A stretch of 63,511 bases of DNA from Cyanobacteriota bacterium (GTDB lineage: Bacteria; Cyanobacteriota; Cyanobacteriia; PCC-6307; Cyanobiaceae), in the NCBI GenBank assembly GCA_026389265.1, contig JAPLIE010000137.1, forward strand, positions 1 through 63,511, in the 5' to 3' direction. A program made the position numbers and the translations under genes. Within the stretch, counting starts at the first letter, position 1; each line of letters starts with the position of its first letter. Positions 22,637 to 34,310 of this stretch are shown here, in pieces. The notes beneath the pieces are model-generated. The model saw only the letters and a list, made by a program, of their open reading frames with translations. It made no database searches and was not told the origin of the DNA.

Positions 22637-25600
22637 TCAGTCGTCGTCGTAGTCCGCGACGCCGAGGGATTCGTAGGTGGGCCGGCTGGGGGTGCTACGG
22701 CGGGGGTTTACGTCCTGCATCAGGTCGACTTCCTCGCCGGCATCGGTGTACACGGCGATGTCCAGGCCGAGGGACTGGAGTTCGCGCATCAGCACCTTGA
22801 ACGATTCGGGAGTTCCCGGCCTGGGGATCGGTTTGCCCTTCACGATGGCGTTGAGCGCCTCGTTGCGGCCCTGCATATCGTCGGATTTGACGGTGAGCAG
22901 TTCCTGCAGGGTGTAGGCGGCGCCATAGGCCTCCAAGGCCCACACCTCCATCTCGCCCAGTCGCTGGCCGCCCTGCTGGGCCTTGCCTCCCAGCGGCTGC
23001 TGGGTGACCAGGGAGTAGGGACCGGTGGAGCGGGCGTGAATCTTGTCGTCCACCAGGTGCACCAGCTTGAGGATGTGGGCATAGCCCACGGTGACCGGCT
23101 GATCGAAGGCTTCGCCGCTGCGGCCATCGATCAGCTGGATCTTGCCGGGGTTGGAAGGGTCATAGACCCAGTCCTTACCCGGTTCCTTAGCGGCTTCTTC
23201 GAGGTAGGCCTGCACCGTTTGCTTCGATTTCTCGGCGCCGTGCATCTCATCGAAGGGCACCACCTTCACCCTGCAACCGAGGTGGGAGGAGGCCCAACCC
23301 ATCAGGCACTCGAACACCTGGCCCACATTCATCCGGCTCGGAACACCGAGCGGGTTGAGCACAATGTCGATCGGTGTGCCATCGGGCAGATAGGGCATGT
23401 CCTCGCGGGGAAGGATGCGGCTGATGATGCCCTTGTTGCCGTGGCGGCCGGCCATCTTGTCGCCCACCTGGATCTTGCGGCGCTGGGCCACATACACCCG
23501 CACCACCATGTTGGCGCCGGGGGGCAGTTCATCACCCTGCTCGCGGGTGTAGATGCGCACATCCACCACGCGACCCCTCTCGGTGCTGGGCACCCGAAGC
23601 GAATTGTCACGAACGTCGCGAGCCTTTTCACCAAAGATGGCGCGCAGCAGCTTCTCCTCGGGAGGCTGGTCGGATTCGCCCTTAGGCGTAACCTTGCCCA
23701 CCAAGATATCGCCGCTCTCGACATAGGCGCCGATGCGGATGATGCCCATCTCATCGAGGTTGCCGAGGCTTTCCTCGGCCACGTTGGGAATTTCCCGCGT
23801 GATTTCCTCTGGACCGAGCTTGGTTTGGCGGGCCTCGATCTCATACTTCTCGATATGCACCGAGGTGTAGAGGTCGTCCTGCACCAGACGCTCACTCACG
23901 AGAATGGCGTCCTCGTAGTTGTATCCCTCCCAGGGCATGTAGGCGATCAGCACGTTCTGACCCAAGGCGATCTCCCCGCCCTCGCAGGCGGAGCCGTTCG
24001 CCAGCACTTGGCCGGCAATCACGCGATCACCCTGCTTCACGATCGGACGCTGGTTGAGGCAGGTGTCCTGGTTGGAGCGCTGGTACTTCTGAAGCATGTG
24101 GTAGTGATCCTCACCCTGCTCGTCGCGGATGATGATCTGGGTGGCGTCCACGAACACCACCTCGCCGTTCACCCGGGTAATCGGCACCATGCCCGAGTCT
24201 CGGGCGACCTGGGTTTCCAGGCCGGTGCCCACCAGGGGACGTTCTGGACGCAGCAGGGGCACCGCCTGCCGCTGCATGTTCGAGCCCATCAGGGCGCGGT
24301 TGGCGTCGTCGTGCTCAAGGAAGGGAATCAGGGAAGTGGCCACCGAGATCACCTGCACCGGTGAGAGCTGCACGTAATCGACCTGCTCGGGCGGCACCTT
24401 TTCGAAATCCTGGCGGTAGCGCACCGGCACCAGGTCAGAGGTGATGCGGCCGGTGGCGTCGGTGGGCACGTCGCCGGGGGCGACGCGGCATTCATCCTCC
24501 AGATCGGCGGAGAGATAAATGGGATTGCCCTGCTTGCTCACGATCCCGTTTTCCACCCGCCAGAAGGGGGTTTCGATGAAGCCGTATTCGTTCACCCGGG
24601 CATGGGTGGCCAGGGAACCAATCAGGCCGGCATTGGGGCCTTCTGGCGTTTCGATCGGGCAGATCCGGCCGTAGTGGGAGGGGTGAATGTCGCGCACGGC
24701 GAAGCCGGCCCGCTCCCGGGTGAGACCGCCTGGGCCGAGGGCGCTGATGCGGCGTTTGTGGGTCAGTTCGGCCAGAGGGTTGGTCTGGTCCATGAACTGA
24801 CTCAGCTGGCTGGAGCCGAAGAATTCCTTGATCGCCGCCACCAGGGGCTTGGGGTTCACCAGCTGGGCCGGGGTGAGCGAATCGGTCTCGCCCACCGTCA
24901 TCCGTTCCTTGATAATCCGCTCCAATCGGTTGAGGCCCACCCGGACCTGGTTCTGGAGCAGCTCACCCACCGAGCGCACGCGGCGATTGCCGAGATGGTC
25001 GATATCGTCGAGACTGGCGCCGCCCACATCAAGCTCGAGATTGATCAGGTAATCAATCGTGGAAAGCACATCCTCGGGAGTGAGGGTGCGGGTGGCATCC
25101 GGAATGGTGAGCCGTAGCTTTTTGTTGATCTTGTAGCGACCAACTCGTCCGAGGTCATAGCGTTTCGGATCGAAGAAGCGGCTGTGCAGCAGCGTCTGGC
25201 CGCCGCTCACCGAAGGCGGTTCACCGGGTCGCAGTTTTTTGTAAAGCTCCAGAAGGGCCTGATCTTCGGAAGCGATGCCCTCATCGTTGGCCGCCTCGAT
25301 CGACTTCTGGTAGTACTCCGGGTGGCGGAGCTTATCGAGCACGTCGTTGTCGGAAAGACCGATGGCCCGCATCAGCACGTGGGCATTAATCTTGCGGGTC
25401 TTGTCGACACGCACGTGCAGCAGGTCGTTCTTATCGGTTTCAAACTTCAACCAGGCTCCCCGGTTGGGAATCAAGCTGGCGTTGAAGGTTTTGCGGCCGT
25501 TCTTATCCTGTTCATCCTTGAAATACACGCCGGGAGAACGCACGATCTGGTTCACGATCACGCGCTCGGCACCATTGATGATGAAGGTTCCACGTTCGGT

Positions 25601-25927
25601 CATCAGGGGCAGTTCACCGATGAACACTTCCTGTTCCTTGATCTCACCGGTTTCCTTGTTGATCAGCCGGCAGGTCACATACATCTGGGAAGCGAAGGTG
25701 GCGTCACGCCGCTTCGCCTCTTCCACATCGTGGCGGGGACGCTTGAGCCGGTACTGGTCGCCGACGAAATGAAGCTCGAGCTTGCCGGTGTAATCGGTGA
25801 TCGGGGAGAAGCTGTCCAGCTCCTCGATCAGGCCCTTCTCCAGGAACCACTTGAAACTCGCCCGCTGTACCTCCACCAGATCCGGGAGGTAAGTGACGGT
25901 CTTAGCGACCTGGATCGCGCTGCTCAT
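22637..25927 (-). CDS. rpoB: RNA polymerase subunit beta (RpoB)
   Basis: About 1096 residues from the ATG giving [21 protein letters not shown]. Conserved segments include the rifampicin-region sequence [41 protein letters not shown], the lid region [21 protein letters not shown] and [13 protein letters not shown]. An in-frame extension upstream reaches 26038 but is not family-like. The 290-base leader before it holds a perfect hairpin (see 26039-26072). Confidence 0.98.
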   Translation of the reverse strand: MSSAIQVAKTVTYLPDLVEVQRASFKWFLEKGLIEELDSFSPITDYTGKLELHFVGDQYRLKRPRHDVEEAKRRDATFASQMYVTCRLINKETGEIKEQEVFIGELPLMTERGTFIINGAERVIVNQIVRSPGVYFKDEQDKNGRKTFNASLIPNRGAWLKFETDKNDLLHVRVDKTRKINAHVLMRAIGLSDNDVLDKLRHPEYYQKSIEAANDEGIASEDQALLELYKKLRPGEPPSVSGGQTLLHSRFFDPKRYDLGRVGRYKINKKLRLTIPDATRTLTPEDVLSTIDYLINLELDVGGASLDDIDHLGNRRVRSVGELLQNQVRVGLNRLERIIKERMTVGETDSLTPAQLVNPKPLVAAIKEFFGSSQLSQFMDQTNPLAELTHKRRISALGPGGLTRERAGFAVRDIHPSHYGRICPIETPEGPNAGLIGSLATHARVNEYGFIETPFWRVENGIVSKQGNPIYLSADLEDECRVAPGDVPTDATGRITSDLVPVRYRQDFEKVPPEQVDYVQLSPVQVISVATSLIPFLEHDDANRALMGSNMQRQAVPLLRPERPLVGTGLETQVARDSGMVPITRVNGEVVFVDATQIIIRDEQGEDHYHMLQKYQRSNQDTCLNQRPIVKQGDRVIAGQVLANGSACEGGEIALGQNVLIAYMPWEGYNYEDAILVSERLVQDDLYTSVHIEKYEIEARQTKLGPEEITREIPNVAEESLGNLDEMGIIRIGAYVESGDILVGKVTPKGESDQPPEEKLLRAIFGEKARDVRDNSLRVPSTERGRVVDVRIYTREQGDELPPGANMVVRVYVAQRRKIQVGDKMAGRHGNKGIISRILPREDMPYLPDGTPIDIVLNPLGVPSRMNVGQVFECLMGWASSHLGCRVKVVPFDEMHGAEKSKQTVQAYLEEAAKEPGKDWVYDPSNPGKIQLIDGRSGEAFDQPVTVGYAHILKLVHLVDDKIHARSTGPYSLVTQQPLGGKAQQGGQRLGEMEVWALEAYGAAYTLQELLTVKSDDMQGRNEALNAIVKGKPIPRPGTPESFKVLMRELQSLGLDIAVYTDAGEEVDLMQDVNPRRSTPSRPTYESLGVADYDDD

Positions 25928-26038
25928 GCGGTGAACCTGCAGGAACGGATGGATAAGGGAATCGGTCTGGGATGGGACTGGTGGTCGACGTGGAGTCGAC
26001 GACCGGTGGGCACGGCGGAGGGTCGGCTGTGTCGACAC

Positions 26039-26072
26039 GAACAGCCGTTCCTGTAACCAGGAACGGCTGTTC
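26039..26072. other. Perfect inverted repeat in the rpoB leader
   Basis: 15-base arms at 26039-26053 and 26058-26072 are exactly complementary around a TAAC loop. The hairpin lies about 110 bases upstream of rpoB and 150 bases after the tatD stop. No T-run follows on either strand, so it is not a standard intrinsic terminator. It could be a processing site between tatD and rpoB or a 5'-leader element of the rpo transcript. The rest of 25928-26221 holds no convincing gene. Confidence 0.6.
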
Positions 26073-26221
26073 AGGCGAAGTTCCCTACCGTGCCTCCCTC
26101 AGGGCCGGGGAGGGGGTGGATGCCGCCTGGGGCTTGGGGGAAGACCCAAGCGCTGTGGTGATCCGGGGGGTGAGCCGAAAGGTGGACAAAGAAGCGCTTC
26201 CGCTGCCAGGCCAATGGAACA

Positions 26222-27160
26222 TCATACATTGTGAAGCGGCAACTTGAAAAGGCGTGCCGCATTCTGGGTGCTGGTAGAAGCCACCTGCTCGAGGGTCTCG
26301 CCCCGCAGCTCCGCCACCCGGGCAGCCACCGTCGCCACGAAGGCCGGTTCGTTGCGCTTGCCCCGTCGAGGCACCGGGGCCAAGAAGGGGCAGTCGGTCT
26401 CCACCAAATAGCGGTGCGGCGGCACTTGGCGGGCACATTGGTGGGTGGCTTCGGCCTTTGGGAAGGTGACGGTGCCGCTGAAACTGATGTAAAAGCCGAG
26501 GGCCAGGAAGGCCTCCATTTCCGCCGGGGTGCCTCCCCAGCAGTGCATCACCCCGCAAGGGATGCCGCCTTGGCGTGACCGGGAGGCGAACAGCTCCAGC
26601 ATCGGCGCGGCGGCGTCGCGGCAGTGGATGATCACCGGCAGATCCAGCTCCACGGCCAGATCCAGCTGGGGCTCCAGCACAGCCAACTGGCGCTCCAGGT
26701 TGGTCTCCCGGTAGAGATCCAGCCCGAGTTCTCCGATCGCCACCACCCTGCTGTCGGCCCGGGCAGCGATCCGCAGGTCGCTGAGTGTATGCTCATGCCA
26801 GTGCTGGGTGTCCAGCGGATGGACCCCCACCGCGTAGCGGAGTTCAGGAAAACGGTCGGCCAAGGCGCGGATGGCCGGGATTTCGGCGGGCTCCACACAG
26901 GCGTGCACCAAGGCGCTGACACCGGCCTCACGCCAGCGGGCTGCGACTTCGTCGAGGTCCGCGTCGAAATTGCGGAAGACGATGTGGCAATGGGAATCGA
27001 CTAGGGAGATTGCCGAGGCCGGGACATCAGTCAAGCCTTCGGTGGCATCACCCGTTGCGGTGGAGAGCGACATCGGGGCGACCGGCGGCAGTGGAAACGG
27101 ACTCACCATTGTGATGTTTCCGGATGTGATGTCACCGGATGTGATGTCTCCTGACGACAT
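26222..27160 (-). CDS. tatD: TatD-family metal-dependent hydrolase
   Basis: Up to 312 residues. Metal-ligand motifs are DSHCHIVF near the N-terminus, GELGLDLYRE, IIHCRDA, HCWGG and VETDCPFLAP. TatD enzymes are Mg-dependent 3'-5' exonucleases or related hydrolases. The N-terminus in this frame has a short repeat (SGDIT-type units) encoded by GGATGTGATGTC-like repeats and may not be translated; an internal ATG at 27073 gives a more family-like start. The position between rpsT and rpoB is a common cyanobacterial arrangement. Confidence 0.9.
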   Translation of the reverse strand: MSSGDITSGDITSGNITMVSPFPLPPVAPMSLSTATGDATEGLTDVPASAISLVDSHCHIVFRNFDADLDEVAARWREAGVSALVHACVEPAEIPAIRALADRFPELRYAVGVHPLDTQHWHEHTLSDLRIAARADSRVVAIGELGLDLYRETNLERQLAVLEPQLDLAVELDLPVIIHCRDAAAPMLELFASRSRQGGIPCGVMHCWGGTPAEMEAFLALGFYISFSGTVTFPKAEATHQCARQVPPHRYLVETDCPFLAPVPRRGKRNEPAFVATVAARVAELRGETLEQVASTSTQNAARLFKLPLHNV

Positions 27161-27216
27161 CTCCGGCCCAAGGAAGGGGTCTGGGAGGCTTTTCCTCTCC
27201 TCGCCGGGGGGGAAGA

Positions 27217-27621
<405 letters not shown>

Positions 27622-27677
27622 CTAGCCTCTTGTGCATTCCGCTCCCAGCCTGGATCAGGTTCCTGGATCCGCCGGGG

Positions 27678-27713
27678 AATCCATTGCTGAATCCATTGCT
27701 GAATCCATTGCTG
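27678..27713 (+). repeat. Three tandem 12-base repeats before hisD
   Basis: Three head-to-tail copies of GAATCCATTGCT, followed by a degenerate GAACCC. They are in frame with hisD and would encode repeated Asn-Pro-Leu-Leu. They lie just upstream of the probable start, so they may be leader rather than coding sequence. The unit length (12) allows copy-number change without shifting the frame. Confidence 0.8.
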
Positions 27714-27722
27714 AACCCGTTT

Positions 27723-29069
27723 GTGAACGAGGTGGACCCATCGCAGCAGGGGCCTGGCCTGCAGGCCCTCGACCCACCCCTGGCCCTGGCCTGTCTGCGG
27801 GATCCGGAGCTGGCTGGCGACAGGTTGGCGGCCATCGCCCAACGGACCGAGGGGAGTGCGATGGCAGAGCAACAGGAGCGCGTGGCCGCGATCCTGGAGC
27901 GAGTGCGCCACGAGGGAGACGAAGCCCTATTCGATCTCACCCAACGTTTCGACGGGGTGCGGCCCGATCCCCTCGCCATTCCGCCCGAGCGGCTGGCTCA
28001 GGCTTGGGAGGACACGGCGCCCTCCCTGCGCGCCGCTCTGGAGCTGGCCCACGACAGGATCACGACCTTTCATCGTCACCAGCTTCCCGCCGACCTGGCG
28101 GTGAGCGGACCCCATGGCGAGCGGCTCGGGCGCCGCTGGCGGCCCGTGGCGCGGGCGGGCCTCTATGTGCCCGGCGGGCGAGCCTCGTACCCGAGCACGG
28201 TGTTGATGAACGCCGTGCCGGCCCGTGTGGCCGGCGTGGAGCGCATCGTGATGGTCACGCCGCCGGGCCCGGATGGGGAGCCCAACCCCACGGTGCTTGC
28301 GGCCGCCCATCTCGCCGGGGTGCGGGAGGTCTATCGGGTCGGCGGGGCCCAGGCGATCGCCGCTCTGGCCTACGGCACCGCCTCCATTCCCCGGGTGGAT
28401 GTGATCAGCGGGCCGGGCAACCTCTGGGTGACCCTGGCCAAGAAGGCCGTGTACGGCCAGGTGGGGATCGATTCCCTGGCGGGCCCCAGCGAGGTGCTGG
28501 TGATCGCCGACCACACCGCCCAGGCCGACCAAGTGGCCGCCGACCTGATGGCCCAGGCGGAGCACGATCCACTGGCGGCCGCCATCTTGATCACCACCAG
28601 CGAGGAGCTGGCGGCGGCGGTGCCGCCAGCGGTGGCGGCCCAGCTCGCCCGGCACCCCCGGGCGGCGATCGTGCGCCAGGCCCTAGCTGACTGGGGCCTG
28701 ATCGTGGTGTGCGCAGACCTGGTGGAGGCGGCAGGCCTCAGTGATCGGTTCGCGCCGGAGCACCTGGAGCTGTTGGTGGAGGATCCGGAGGCTCTGGCGG
28801 AGCGGATCCAGCACGCCGGCGCCATCTTCCTCGGCTCCCACACGCCCGAGGCGGTGGGCGACTACCTGGCCGGTCCGAACCACACCTTGCCCACCAGCGG
28901 CACGGCCCGCTTCGCCGGAGCGCTGAGCGTGGAAACGTTCCTGCGCCACACCTCGCTGATCCAGTTCAACCGGGGGGCCCTGGAAGCCACCGGCGCGGCC
29001 GTGATCGAGCTCGCCGAGAGCGAGGGGCTCCACAGCCACGCTGAATCGGTGCGTCGCCGGCTCGGTTGA
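27723..29069 (+). CDS. hisD: Histidinol dehydrogenase
   Basis: About 448 residues from the GTG at 27723. Conserved elements are RRWRPVARAGLYVPGGRASYPSTVLMNAVPA-type sequence, VGGAQAIAALAYGT, VDVISGPGNLWVTLAKK, GPSEVLVIAD, the metal-ligand/catalytic pair AEHDP and the late PNHTLPTSGTARF. HisD performs the last two oxidations of histidine synthesis. The frame is open back to 27519, but that extension (with the 12-base repeats) exceeds family length; the exact start is uncertain. Confidence 0.93.
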   Translation: MNEVDPSQQGPGLQALDPPLALACLRDPELAGDRLAAIAQRTEGSAMAEQQERVAAILERVRHEGDEALFDLTQRFDGVRPDPLAIPPERLAQAWEDTAPSLRAALELAHDRITTFHRHQLPADLAVSGPHGERLGRRWRPVARAGLYVPGGRASYPSTVLMNAVPARVAGVERIVMVTPPGPDGEPNPTVLAAAHLAGVREVYRVGGAQAIAALAYGTASIPRVDVISGPGNLWVTLAKKAVYGQVGIDSLAGPSEVLVIADHTAQADQVAADLMAQAEHDPLAAAILITTSEELAAAVPPAVAAQLARHPRAAIVRQALADWGLIVVCADLVEAAGLSDRFAPEHLELLVEDPEALAERIQHAGAIFLGSHTPEAVGDYLAGPNHTLPTSGTARFAGALSVETFLRHTSLIQFNRGALEATGAAVIELAESEGLHSHAESVRRRLG

Positions 29070-29217
29070 AGGCCGCGCTCCGCCTCGCCGTCGCTCCTGC
29101 CCGCCGGGTCGGTCTTGAAGCCCTGGCCAGCTCCGAGCTGCTCCGGCCCTGATCTCACGCGGATGGGTCTGCACCAGCGGCAGCGGCCGATAGCGTGACC
29201 ACAACCTGTGTTTCCCG

Positions 29218-30309
29218 ATGGCCTCCCCTGCGCTCCGTGCCCTGCCGCTCGCCGTGGTTGCCACTGGACTGCTGGGGGCTTCCCTGCTGCTGCGCCTTCC
29301 CTCGGCCGCCAACCCTTCCCCAGGGGCTGCCACGCCGCCCCTCCCCCCACCCGTGAAGGCGAGCCCTGGAGCCCCTGCGGCTCCCATGCCGGCTCCGCCC
29401 GGGCTCCCACCTCCACCCGGGCCTTCAGTGGCGCCAGCGGCCGGCCCCCTGCTGCCCACCCGGGCCGGCCTGCCCACCGCGCCCGACGGCCGCCATTACC
29501 CCCTGGTGCCGGCGGATCCCGGGGCCACCGCCAGCCTGCTCGCCCTGGTGGAGGAGGCCCTGCGTTCGGAGGCCACCCCCGCGGCGGACCTGCCGGCTCT
29601 GGGTCATCAGCAGCAGGTGATCTACCGGGTGCTGGCTTACCAGCCTGAGCAGGCTGATCGGATGCGGGCCGCCCTGCCGGAGCGCTGGCGTCCGGTGTTC
29701 GATCGTCAGATCCGGGCCCGGCGGGAGTTCATCGCCATGCACGATCCGAGACGGCGGCCGGCCAACCTGCCCGCCTGGCGGATCGCTCCCCCGGAACCCG
29801 CCGCCAACCTGCTGCGCTACTACCGCGAGGCCGCCGCCGCCACGGGTATCCCCTGGGAGGTGTTGGCCGCGGTGAACCTGGTGGAGAGCGGCATGGGGAG
29901 GATTGATGGGGTGTCGGTGGCCGACGCCCACGGACCCATGCAGTTTCTCCCCAGCACCTGGGCCGAGCCGGGCATCGGCAACGGGGGCAACATCCGCGAT
30001 CCCCGCACGGCCATCAACGCCGCCGCCCGCTACCTGGTGCGCCGTGGCGGTCTCAAGGACATCCGCAAGGGGCTGTGGGGCTACAACAACAGCGATCGCT
30101 ACGGCCAAGCGGTATTGGAGTACGCCGCCCTGCTCAAGGAGGACCCCCGGGCCTACACGGGTTTCTATCACTGGGAGATTCACTTCGCTTCCGCCGCCGG
30201 TGATCTGTGGCTGCCGGTGGGTTATCTGGAGGCCCGGCCGGTGCCGGCCAGCGCCTGGCTCCAGACCACGCCGGTGGGGGCGCCGCCACCGGGAAGTTCG
30301 GGCTACTGA
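29218..30309 (+). CDS. Lytic transglycosylase (SLT-type) exported protein
   Basis: 363 residues. An N-terminal signal sequence (hydrophobic LPLAVVATGLLGASLLL) is followed by a Pro-rich linker of about 60 residues. The catalytic domain (about residues 195-300) shows VLAAVNLVESGMGRI with the catalytic Glu, then ADAHGPMQFLPSTW and INAAARYL, the SLT goose-lysozyme-like pattern. It probably cleaves peptidoglycan glycan strands in the periplasm. It is not obviously coupled to its neighbours. Confidence 0.87.
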   Translation: MASPALRALPLAVVATGLLGASLLLRLPSAANPSPGAATPPLPPPVKASPGAPAAPMPAPPGLPPPPGPSVAPAAGPLLPTRAGLPTAPDGRHYPLVPADPGATASLLALVEEALRSEATPAADLPALGHQQQVIYRVLAYQPEQADRMRAALPERWRPVFDRQIRARREFIAMHDPRRRPANLPAWRIAPPEPAANLLRYYREAAAATGIPWEVLAAVNLVESGMGRIDGVSVADAHGPMQFLPSTWAEPGIGNGGNIRDPRTAINAAARYLVRRGGLKDIRKGLWGYNNSDRYGQAVLEYAALLKEDPRAYTGFYHWEIHFASAAGDLWLPVGYLEARPVPASAWLQTTPVGAPPPGSSGY

Positions 30310-30332
30310 GCTCTGGGCGGGTGCCGCAGGGA

Positions 30333-31046
30333 TCAGCGTTTCACCAGGTCCCGCACACCCGGCACCCCAGCCACGATCTCGCCCACCAGCACTTGATCGG
30401 TGAGGTTCACGAACAGGCCGTTCTCCAGTACTCCGGGGATGTTGTTGATCGTCTTTTCCAGGGCCTCTGGATCGCTGATGCCGCCGGCGAACTTCACATC
30501 CAGCACGAGGTTGCCCTGGTCGGTCACCACCGGGCCGGCCTTACGCACCGCCATGCGCAGCTGAGCATCACCGCCCAGCTCCCCCAGCTGGCCCTTCACC
30601 TGGCGCCAGGCTCCCGGGAGCACCTCCACCGGCAACAGAAAGCCCAAGTTCAGGGTGTCCACCAGCTTGGTGCTGTCCACCACCACCACGAAGCGCTGGG
30701 CGCGCACCGCCACCAGCTTCTCCTGCACGTGGCAGGCGCCGCCGCCCTTGATCAGCTGGAAGGAGGGATCCACCTCATCGGCGCCGTCGATGGCCAGATC
30801 GATCCGATCCACGGCGTTGAGGCTCTGAAGGGGGATACCGAGCTCTGCCGCCAGCACCTCTCCCTGGAAGGAGGTGGTCACCCCCACGATGTCGCGCAGC
30901 TCACCGCTGCGGAGTTTCGCGCCCAAGCCCTGAATCATCAGGGCGGCGGTGGAGCCGGAGCCCAGCCCCAGCACCATGCCGTCGCGGATCTGTTCCACGG
31001 CCGCCGCGGCGACCGCCTGCTTCATCTGGTCCTGAAGATCCGACAT
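30333..31046 (-). CDS. rpiA: Ribose-5-phosphate isomerase A
   Basis: 237 residues from the ATG giving [20 protein letters not shown]. Family motifs are GLGSGSTA near residue 28, DGADEVDP with the catalytic/substrate aspartates, [14 protein letters not shown] and a closing glycine-rich region near [10 protein letters not shown]. The enzyme interconverts ribose-5-phosphate and ribulose-5-phosphate in the Calvin and pentose phosphate cycles. Convergent with the transglycosylase gene. Confidence 0.96.
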   Translation of the reverse strand: MSDLQDQMKQAVAAAAVEQIRDGMVLGLGSGSTAALMIQGLGAKLRSGELRDIVGVTTSFQGEVLAAELGIPLQSLNAVDRIDLAIDGADEVDPSFQLIKGGGACHVQEKLVAVRAQRFVVVVDSTKLVDTLNLGFLLPVEVLPGAWRQVKGQLGELGGDAQLRMAVRKAGPVVTDQGNLVLDVKFAGGISDPEALEKTINNIPGVLENGLFVNLTDQVLVGEIVAGVPGVRDLVKR

Positions 31047-31140
31047 CGCTGGCGCTGGCTGGGGCGCCAGACCGTAGCAGGGAAAAGCCACGGCACTTGA
31101 GGTGGTGCCTCTGGGCCGTGGCACCACCCTGGCCCGGAGC

Positions 31141-32370
<1,230 letters not shown>

Positions 32371-32391
32371 TCAGGACACGACTTCCGAAAA

Positions 32392-33231
32392 CTAGAGGCA
32401 CTCCAGGGCCGGCCAGCGCAGCAGGCGATGCCGGATTTCCCCCTCCTCTCCGAGTTCCAGGAGCCTGCCCCCCGGATCGGCGGCCCGGCCCAGCGGACAG
32501 GGCTGGACGGGCCCGTAGCCGATCAGGGTGGAGGGGCAGCCGAGCATGGGGACCTCCGGCCGGCCCGGCAGACAGCCCTGCCAGTGCTGGTGCACGTGGC
32601 CGAAGACCACCCCCCGCACCTGCGGCGCCGCCGCCAGCAGGGCGATCAGGCGCTCCCCCTCCTCCAGGGCGATGGCGTCAAAGCCCGGGTCGCCGATCGC
32701 TCGCGGCGGATGGTGCAGCGCCACCAGCAGAGGCCTCGCCGCCGCCGGGGTCGTCAGCGCCTGCTCGAGCCAGGCCCACTGGGCCGGATCCAGGCGGCCC
32801 CCCTCCCGACCAGCGCAGTGGCTGTCGATGGCCAGCAGGCTCCACCCCGGAGCCGGCTCCAGAGGCCAAAACCCGGGGCCGATCCTGGCCTGCCGGCCGA
32901 GGGCGGCGCGAAGCAGCTGGGGATGGTCGTGGTTGCCCGCCAGCAGGATCGGTGTCGCGATTCCCCCCGGCATGGGGGCGGGGTGGGTTTCGGGGAGCTC
33001 GGATCGCAGAATCTCGCCGAGCCGCCGGTAGCCGCCCCAGCTCTCGTCATGGCAGAGGTCGCCGCTGATCAGCAGCCGATCAGGGAACACTCCGTCGGCC
33101 CGGAGCTGGGCGAGGGCCTGCTGGAGCCCGTGCCGGAGCAGGGCCGCTGGCCTTCGGCCCCGCAGGCTGCTGGCCGGGTCCGCCAGCAGGTGGGGATCGC
33201 TGAGCTGGAGGAGGCGCAGGCGGGGGACCAT
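32392..33231 (-). CDS. CpdA-like metallophosphoesterase
   Basis: 279 residues. Calcineurin-type metal motifs in order are QLSDPHL, SGDLCHD, AGNHDHP, ALHHPP and FGHVHQH. This resembles the class III cyclic-nucleotide phosphodiesterase/CpdA group; the substrate (cAMP or another phosphodiester) is inferred from family only. It lies about 70 bases upstream of htrA on the same strand. Confidence 0.85.
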   Translation of the reverse strand: MVPRLRLLQLSDPHLLADPASSLRGRRPAALLRHGLQQALAQLRADGVFPDRLLISGDLCHDESWGGYRRLGEILRSELPETHPAPMPGGIATPILLAGNHDHPQLLRAALGRQARIGPGFWPLEPAPGWSLLAIDSHCAGREGGRLDPAQWAWLEQALTTPAAARPLLVALHHPPRAIGDPGFDAIALEEGERLIALLAAAPQVRGVVFGHVHQHWQGCLPGRPEVPMLGCPSTLIGYGPVQPCPLGRAADPGGRLLELGEEGEIRHRLLRWPALECL

Positions 33232-33329
33232 TTCCTAACAAGTCTTGACGAGTGAGCCGCACCCGTGGGCGTGGGCGGGCGGATTCCGGGAGGATCCCCC
33301 TAAGTTGCCCGCCGTGAAGGCTGCGTGCC

Positions 33330-33614
33330 ATGCCCTCTATCCCGCCCGGCACCCGTCAGCGCTGTGAGCTCTGCCAGGTGGAGATTCAGGGGATGGTGGG
33401 GGGTGCCGATCTGGTGCACTTCAGCATGGGTGCGCCGGGCACCCGGGCAAAGCTGTGGGCCAGGGTCTGCCAGTACCTGCGCAGCCCCGAACAATGCGCC
33501 CGCTGTCTCAATCAGGAAGCGGCGCTGCGGGGCACCGTGACCAGCAACGACTATTACGCCGAGGCGCCCCTGCTGGATCTGGGGGTGACCCCGCCAACTG
33601 ATCCCCTAGGGTGA
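33330..33614 (+). CDS. Small protein with two CxxC motifs
   Basis: 94 residues. CELCQVE near residue 12 and CARCLNQE near residue 56 suggest a four-cysteine zinc site. The remainder (GADLVHFSMGAPGTRAKLWARVCQYL) is polar/basic. It is transcribed toward rimP-nusA and looks like a conserved cyanobacterial protein of unknown role, perhaps linked to translation given its neighbours. Confidence 0.7.
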   Translation: MPSIPPGTRQRCELCQVEIQGMVGGADLVHFSMGAPGTRAKLWARVCQYLRSPEQCARCLNQEAALRGTVTSNDYYAEAPLLDLGVTPPTDPLG

Positions 33615-33640
33615 TGCCATGCCCGCCGGGCAGCACTCGG

Positions 33641-33677
33641 CCGTGAACCGGCGCCCCCGAGGGGCACGGGTTCACGG
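33641..33677 (+). other. Stem-loop between the CxxC gene and rimP
   Basis: Nine-base perfect arms, CCGTGAACC at 33641-33649 and GGTTCACGG at 33669-33677, enclose a GC-rich loop that can itself pair (GCCCC/GGGGC type). No T-run follows. It starts 27 bases after the upstream stop and ends 60 bases before rimP, so it could be a weak terminator, processing site or leader structure of the rimP-nusA-infB operon. Confidence 0.5.
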
Positions 33678-33736
33678 TTGGGGCAGTTCTATCAACTGCG
33701 GCCGCGGCGGCTGCCCCGCCACCGGATGCGGTTCCC

Positions 33737-34237
33737 TTGAACCGTCCGCCCCGCTGCACCGCCTTGCCCGATTCCCTCACTACGGACCTTGAACGGCTGG
33801 TCAGCCAGCTGGCCGCTGCCGCCGCCCTGAGGCTTGAAGGTCTTCATCTGCACACCCACCGGATTCCGATGACGGTGCAGGTGCTGGTGCGGCGGGCCGA
33901 TGGCTCCGATGTGAACCTCGATGACTGTGCCGCCTTCAGCTCTCCTCTTGGAGAGGCCCTGGAAGCGGCCGCGCTGCTGGAGGCTCCTTACGTGCTGGAG
34001 GTGAGCAGCCCCGGCATCGGCGAGGAGCTCAGCATGGATCGCGATTTCATCAGCTTCCGGAGCTTCCCGGTGGCGGTGCATCGCCAGGCCGCCGATGGAT
34101 CCCAAACCATCCAAGAGGGTCTGTTGCTGGAGCGCAACGCCGAGGCCGTGTGGCTCAATGTGCGGGGGCGAACCGTGAAGGTGCCTAGCCAGGAGGTGGT
34201 GCGGGTGCGGCTGGTCAGCCCCCGAGACGGCCCCTGA
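33737..34237 (+). CDS. rimP: Ribosome maturation factor RimP
   Basis: About 166 residues. Family features are LRLEGLHLHTHRIPMTVQVLVRR, the VNLDDCA segment, YVLEVSSPGIGEEL and the C-terminal Sm-like part. RimP assists 30S assembly. The start is uncertain: TTG at 33737 was taken, but TTG at 33764 aligns equally well with the family N-terminus. It opens the rimP-nusA-ylxR-infB cluster. Confidence 0.9.
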   Translation: MNRPPRCTALPDSLTTDLERLVSQLAAAAALRLEGLHLHTHRIPMTVQVLVRRADGSDVNLDDCAAFSSPLGEALEAAALLEAPYVLEVSSPGIGEELSMDRDFISFRSFPVAVHRQAADGSQTIQEGLLLERNAEAVWLNVRGRTVKVPSQEVVRVRLVSPRDGP

Positions 34238-34310
34238 TCGCTTCCTGTTCTCCGCTCCCTGTTCACGGCTTCGCGGCCGCTCCGCTCTTCCGACTCCCTA
34301 ACGCATCGCC

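Noticed and set aside
22232-24364. 710-residue open frame antisense to rpoB and rpoC1
   Set aside because: It is a product of GC-rich third positions opposite strongly conserved polymerase genes; the translation is His/Gly-rich low complexity with no family motif.
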